From the NCBI GenBank assembly GCA_003427395.1, contig BFEA01000016.1, forward strand, positions 384,654-405,705: a stretch of DNA of 21,052 nt, given 5' to 3'. Position numbers and translations under genes: made by a program. A model generated the notes under the pieces. The model was not told the origin of the DNA. It saw only the letters and a program-made list of their open reading frames with translations, and did no database searches. Within the stretch, counting starts at the first letter, position 1. Each line of letters begins with the position of its first letter. The DNA comes from Chara braunii. Taxonomy: Eukaryota > Streptophyta > Charophyceae > Charales > Characeae. This document shows positions 17,571-21,052 of the stretch, in pieces.

Positions 17571-18850
17571 AGCTTGTATCCACGAGCTTCCACGGGTTCC
17601 TTGTACAACTGGAGGTTGGCCTTTAACCCTCTGTTTCGCAGGTTCGATAACGATCCTTGGCATGTGATTTCTAGTACGAAGCTCTGGGCATTTTGCTAGC
17701 CTCTGGAAGCGAGCGCCTTTTACTGTGCTTCAAGCTAATTTTTCCTTTTTTTCGGAAAGACTGTTTAGAGGGGGACGCTGGACCCGGTTTCCATCAAAAG
17801 CGGTCTTGGGTAGCCGGAGTACATGAGTTGTCTTTACACATCTCGAGTGATGCTCTTAAGCGAAACTGGCTGAGGCTGCCAAGATAACTCCGGGTTGAAT
17901 TGTGAGGTCCCCGGCCTCATCGTTTTGGTCTTTGCAATAAAATTTTCTAGCTTTCCGAAAAAAAATAAAAATTGAAAGTCTTCTCTGCCCTTCCCCCTGC
18001 ATACCTGTGTGACGAGTGGTCAAACCCTGGCCGGTAGGTTTTCGGTCACAACGTTGCGAATCAACCGTGCGACCTAGTAAACAAACGGAAGTTGGTAGAG
18101 AAGGACAACGAAGGCAGCAAGGGAGGAGCGCAGTGACATGTGGTTGAGGAGAAGGGAGAACAACTGCGAAAAGGAAAGGAGACACGTGCTGTTCGAGAAG
18201 GACAAGGATCTCAAATGGGAGGCACAACAAGTAGTGAGTACAGGGGCAACGAGCGAAGCAAACAAGAGTACATGGGGAACTCGGTACAACTAGAGCTAAA
18301 GGGGGAAGACATAAAAAGGGTAAAGGCGGACACATGCGAAGGATAGTGAAGTACGGTGGAAGGAAGGAGGCAGGTGCAAACATATAACAGTCGGAAAATC
18401 TCGCAATTGAAAAGGCAAACGAGATCGTAAAAAGAAAGGATAAGGGAAAGCGTAGGGTTTGAGAGGATAGGGAAAAAAAGCATAGGAAGGGAGAAGAGTA
18501 GTGGAAAAGGAAGAGGAGAAAAACTCACCATATCACAGCCAAAGGAGATCCCGATCACACACAAACAAGCAACCAAGCCGAAAAGCACGATCATTTATAC
18601 GAGGATTTATTTGTAGTATGAGTTCCTTTTGATAGAGATCTCTACGTAAGAATGGTGGGCGTGAAGTAGGTGAGATAAAGGATCTCAAGGAGAAAAGTGA
18701 AGCAAAGGAGAAGAGTAGAGATTGGAGGAAAGGTGAGCAAGAAGAAGTTCGCATGGTCAAATTCCGGTGAAATAGGCAGTCCAAACGTGAAAGGAAGTTA
18801 AAATGAACAACGAACTCGTGGTGTGCATCTAGTGGGGGTAGGAGATCGAC
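17571..18850. other. Unassigned flank; possible degenerate coding then purine-rich DNA
   Basis: Directly after pseudo-LTR B the plus strand reads YNWRLAFNPLFRRFDNDPW and continues, after a frame change near 17695, with SLWKRAPFTVLQANFSFFS, which has protein-like character but matches nothing I know. From about 18080 the plus strand becomes strongly purine-rich. The open minus frames there (17856-18383, 18211-18594) are Leu/Ser/Pro-rich antisense artefacts. No gene is called. Confidence 0.35.
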
Positions 18851-18859
18851 TATAAAAGG
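18851..18859 (+). promoter_or_regulatory. TATA box candidate
   Basis: TATAAAAGG is a strong match to the eukaryotic TATA consensus in a GC-moderate setting. Downstream are a purine-rich stretch and a good 5' splice site, CAG-GTAAGT, at 19480-19488. No coding region is recognisable, so it could serve a retrotransposon LTR or an unannotated transcript. Confidence 0.35.
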
Positions 18860-20076
18860 AGGGTTAGGTTGTATGTACTACCACAAGAAAGAGGCGAAAA
18901 GAGGGAGAGAGAGGGAGCCAGAACCTCAAGGAAAGGACTGACTGCTACCTTTCCCCGAGCACAACACACCCTCATTCTGTTTGTTTCCAACCTAAAATAC
19001 AAATAATATACTTTGGGGATAGAACGAGTTGGCAAGGGGACAAAAGCAGATACTAGCGGAAACTACTATTGCAAACGAAATGTGATCACGAGATCACAAG
19101 GAAGAGGGTAGAACAACGGAAAGGAAGAAAGGGAGAAGGAGAAAGTGTAAGAGGGAGGGGAAGAAAGTTGTGAAGCAAGAAGGGAAAAAAAAAAAAAAAA
19201 AAAAAAAAAAAGGAAAAGGAGGAGAGAAGAGGAGACGTACTTGATAATGGCGATGCCCTAGGCGTAGGATTTGGGACCCTGTACTTGGGATACGAAGGGC
19301 ACTCTGACCATACCTTGAGTGATCTCCAAGTTGCGTGGGACGAGCGAGTCGTTTTTTGGCGAACGACGGAAGACTTGCAACAACGATCAAGCCTCGAGTA
19401 GACTCCTTACAGGGCTTTCGTGACATTTCCAAACTACGTCAGCTGGCGACGACAGTGACGAGAAAAAAAAGCCAAGAAACAGGTAAGTCTCCTAACGCGT
19501 GGTTGCCTCCACTAATATTGTTATCAAAGTCGAATGAATATAGCCCTAAACATGGAAAATATACAGGCATGTGTGTGTATGTGTGCGTATGAATTGTATG
19601 AGCCAATCACGCGGCTTACTCCTCCCACTTCCATCGATAGGATGAGCAAACTGAAGGAATCTACCACTAGAACACAAAAGTATGCATTATTACGCTTACG
19701 AGTGAGTGAGTGTGCGTAAGTACACGAGTGTGTGTGCCCATGTGCAAGTTTTGTTATCTTTCTAATTCAGAAGTGTAATGAGGTCCGGACCAGAATACAG
19801 GTCTGAACTTCAACAGCTCATGGGTCTACTAAGNAAGCATCCTCCTTTGAAACAGATTCCACCTNTGCAGTAGCCGATGCAGATCCCAAGGCTCGATCCC
19901 TAGTCCTTACCCTACCTGTGTACAGTATTTGTGTTGACCCCAGGAGTTGAACCCACGACCTGTGTCTTTCCCCACAGTTGGTAGGTTGTCGTAGGTCTGT
20001 AGGTTATAGGGGTTCGATCTGTAGAACTGTCGGATAAGAGTCTTAGTGAGTTCTAGAAGTCGTAGCTGCAGCTCCT
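18860..20076. other. Unassigned stretch, low-complexity and retroelement-like motifs
   Basis: It contains an A tract of about 27 bases (19185-19211), the splice-donor-like CAGGTAAGT, and TGTTATCAAAGTC near 19519, which resembles the initiator-tRNA primer-binding site of plant LTR elements with mismatches. A minus-strand B-box-like GGTTCAACTCC lies at 19943-19953. Two N bases are at 19834 and 19865. No gene is supported. Confidence 0.4.
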
Positions 20077-20194
20077 CTGAAGGGTCAAGGTCGTAGCTGC
20101 TACAGTCCTGAAGGGTCAAGGTCGTAGCTGCTACAGTACCGAAAGGCCAAGTCCACAGTCTTTCGGAAGGTCCGAAAGTGGCCTTTCGGGTACT
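20077..20194. repeat. 31-bp tandem repeat followed by stacked hairpins
   Basis: CTGAAGGGTCAAGGTCGTAG opens two adjacent 31-bp units at 20077 and 20108. Next, AGTACCGAAAGGCCA (20135-20149) pairs with 20179-20194 apart from one bulged G, enclosing a second perfect hairpin CTTTCGGA/TCCGAAAG (20160-20178). The larger stem thus holds a smaller one made of the same motif. Confidence 0.8.
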
Positions 20195-20340
20195 GCCCAC
20201 AGTAGACCGAGGCAAGTGGGCCACCGGTGCTGAGTCAGTGGTACCCGGTCCCAGTCAGTCTCAGTCTAGTCAAGCAAGTACCGTGTGGGACTGTGTGCAC
20301 CAGGGGCATGGGAAAGGGGCAGACCAACGAGCTACAAAAG

Positions 20341-20347
20341 TATAAAT
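20341..20347 (+). promoter_or_regulatory. TATA box candidate
   Basis: TATAAAT lies about 51 bases before a short ATG ORF (20392). It could instead be the TATA box of an LTR whose primer-binding-site-like sequence is at 20798. Confidence 0.3.
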
Positions 20348-20391
20348 CAAGAGGCAGCACCCAACCATTCATTCATTTTCCTGCGTAAGCC

Positions 20392-20535
20392 ATGCGGAAG
20401 CGCTGCCACAGCGACTTGTGCGAGGTGGTCTGCAGTGAGCCCGAAAACGAAGTGGGCAAGAAGGACTCGGAGAGCTTAGCCATAGCGATAGGGGTAGTAG
20501 CGGCCATAGCCGCCATAGCTGATAGAAGAGTGTAG
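20392..20535 (+). CDS. Possible 47-residue ORF, unknown
   Basis: It is the first ATG after the TATA candidate. The peptide has three cysteines in its first 14 residues, an acidic middle and an Ala/Ile/Val-rich end (AIAIGVVAAIAAIA) that could span a membrane. No family is recognised. It may be a first exon, an LTR-internal chance ORF or nothing. The longer antisense ORF 20369-20881 is not more convincing. Confidence 0.15.
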   Translation: MRKRCHSDLCEVVCSEPENEVGKKDSESLAIAIGVVAAIAAIADRRV

Positions 20536-20797
20536 CGTGTATGTGTGCGTGTGTGTACAGTGTGATGCGTGTGGGATATAGGGTGATCCTATATCGAGGG
20601 CGTGTGAACAACATAGTGGGGCGCAGTGAGGAATAGGGAGTTGTACAGGTGCTGACGTGCCATAGCCATTTGAAGCGATCTTGTATCTGAAATGTGTTCT
20701 TGGTTTCCATATCTCTGAGTTTGAGTGGGCACTTGTCGCCAGTTTGCTGCGCTACCTGTTTACGTGCATGTGGAGTGTGAAAGAAAGCGAGTCTAAT

Positions 20798-20812
20798 TGG
20801 TATTGGAGCTGG
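20798..20812 (+). other. Primer-binding-site-like sequence
   Basis: TGGTATTGGAGCTGG differs by two bases from TGGTATCAGAGC, the initiator-Met tRNA complement found next to the 5' LTR of many plant retrotransposons. With the TATA box 450 bases upstream it could mark the end of a 5' LTR, but the upstream sequence does not end in the usual CA and no second LTR is in the window. Confidence 0.25.
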
Positions 20813-20955
20813 TATCCGCCATTCCACGCGCCATCGTCGTGTGCTGCAGGGAGAGTCGCGCATCATAGTCGAAGGCGCCATCGGAGAGGAAGACTGCTAT
20901 AGCGGATCCGTAGGGTGAATAAGCCGCCGCGCGCACCTGCAAAGAAGATAACAAC

Positions 20956-20968
20956 GAAGAAGAAGAAG

Positions 20969-21032
<64 letters not shown>
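20956..21032. repeat. (GAA)n then (GA)n microsatellite
   Basis: About five GAA triplets (20956-20971) lead into about 30 GA dinucleotides (20972-21032). The minus ORF here is a simple Ser/Leu repeat. Confidence 0.95.
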
Positions 21033-21035
<3 letters not shown>

Positions 21036-21052
21036 TGGTTGTCACGTACCTG

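Noticed and set aside
18211-18594. Leu/Ser/Pro-rich minus ORF resembling a membrane protein
   Set aside because: It is antisense to a purine-rich low-complexity stretch; the hydrophobicity follows from pyrimidine-rich codons.
20369-20881. 170-codon minus ORF
   Set aside because: There is no motif; it is low-complexity with His/Thr/Pro runs from GT-rich sequence and covers the TATA and primer-site region of the other strand.
1-21052. CRISPR arrays, rRNA genes or bacterial operons
   Set aside because: No regularly spaced identical repeats with unique spacers, no rRNA signature sequences and no co-directional gene runs were found.

Overview
The window looks like repeat-rich nuclear DNA from a eukaryote. 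There are no bacterial-style gene blocks. Long stretches lack credible coding, homopolymers, microsatellites and foldback repeats are frequent, and two N bases (19834, 19865) point to a draft assembly. A charophyte alga such as Chara braunii is my best guess. It rests on a zinc-knuckle/coiled-coil protein that resembles, from memory only, many predicted Chara proteins, and on the green-lineage occurrence of Penelope-like elements (PLEs) with an N-terminal GIY-YIG domain. I could not check this by a search.

The central feature is a decayed but nearly complete PLE of about 6.7 kb on the minus strand (10901-17570). It has two long direct repeats (pseudo-LTRs, 10901-12049 and 16230-17570, roughly 97% identical by eye). 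Each carries a type I hammerhead ribozyme on the same strand as the reverse transcriptase. Between them, in minus-strand order, lie a leader with tandem repeats; ORF1 (CCHC zinc knuckle, coiled coil, short conserved tail); a single in-frame UGA; and ORF2 (GIY-YIG nuclease first, then reverse transcriptase). The GIY-YIG-first order is the permuted PLE architecture. The copy is inactive as it stands: a 564-bp piece of ORF1 (15055-15618) is inverted in place, a frameshift follows the RT VDD motif, and two stop codons interrupt the thumb region. The right pseudo-LTR also has a private 202-bp tandem duplication.

Left of the PLE are a perfect 41-bp hairpin (49-173), two degenerate satellite arrays (807-1700), a GTAC-rich segment (5076-5402), a 377-bp foldback element with TTAG target duplications and a triplet microsatellite at its centre (6338-6714), a run of stem-loops (6958-7151), and a 79-residue minus-strand ORF with exact Zn(II)2Cys6 cysteine spacing (7765-8004). 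Right of the PLE are purine-rich DNA, two TATA boxes, tRNA-like B-box and primer-binding-site-like motifs that may belong to LTR retrotransposon remnants, a tandem-repeat and hairpin cluster near 20.1 kb, and a terminal (GA)n tract. I found no ordinary host gene I could support.
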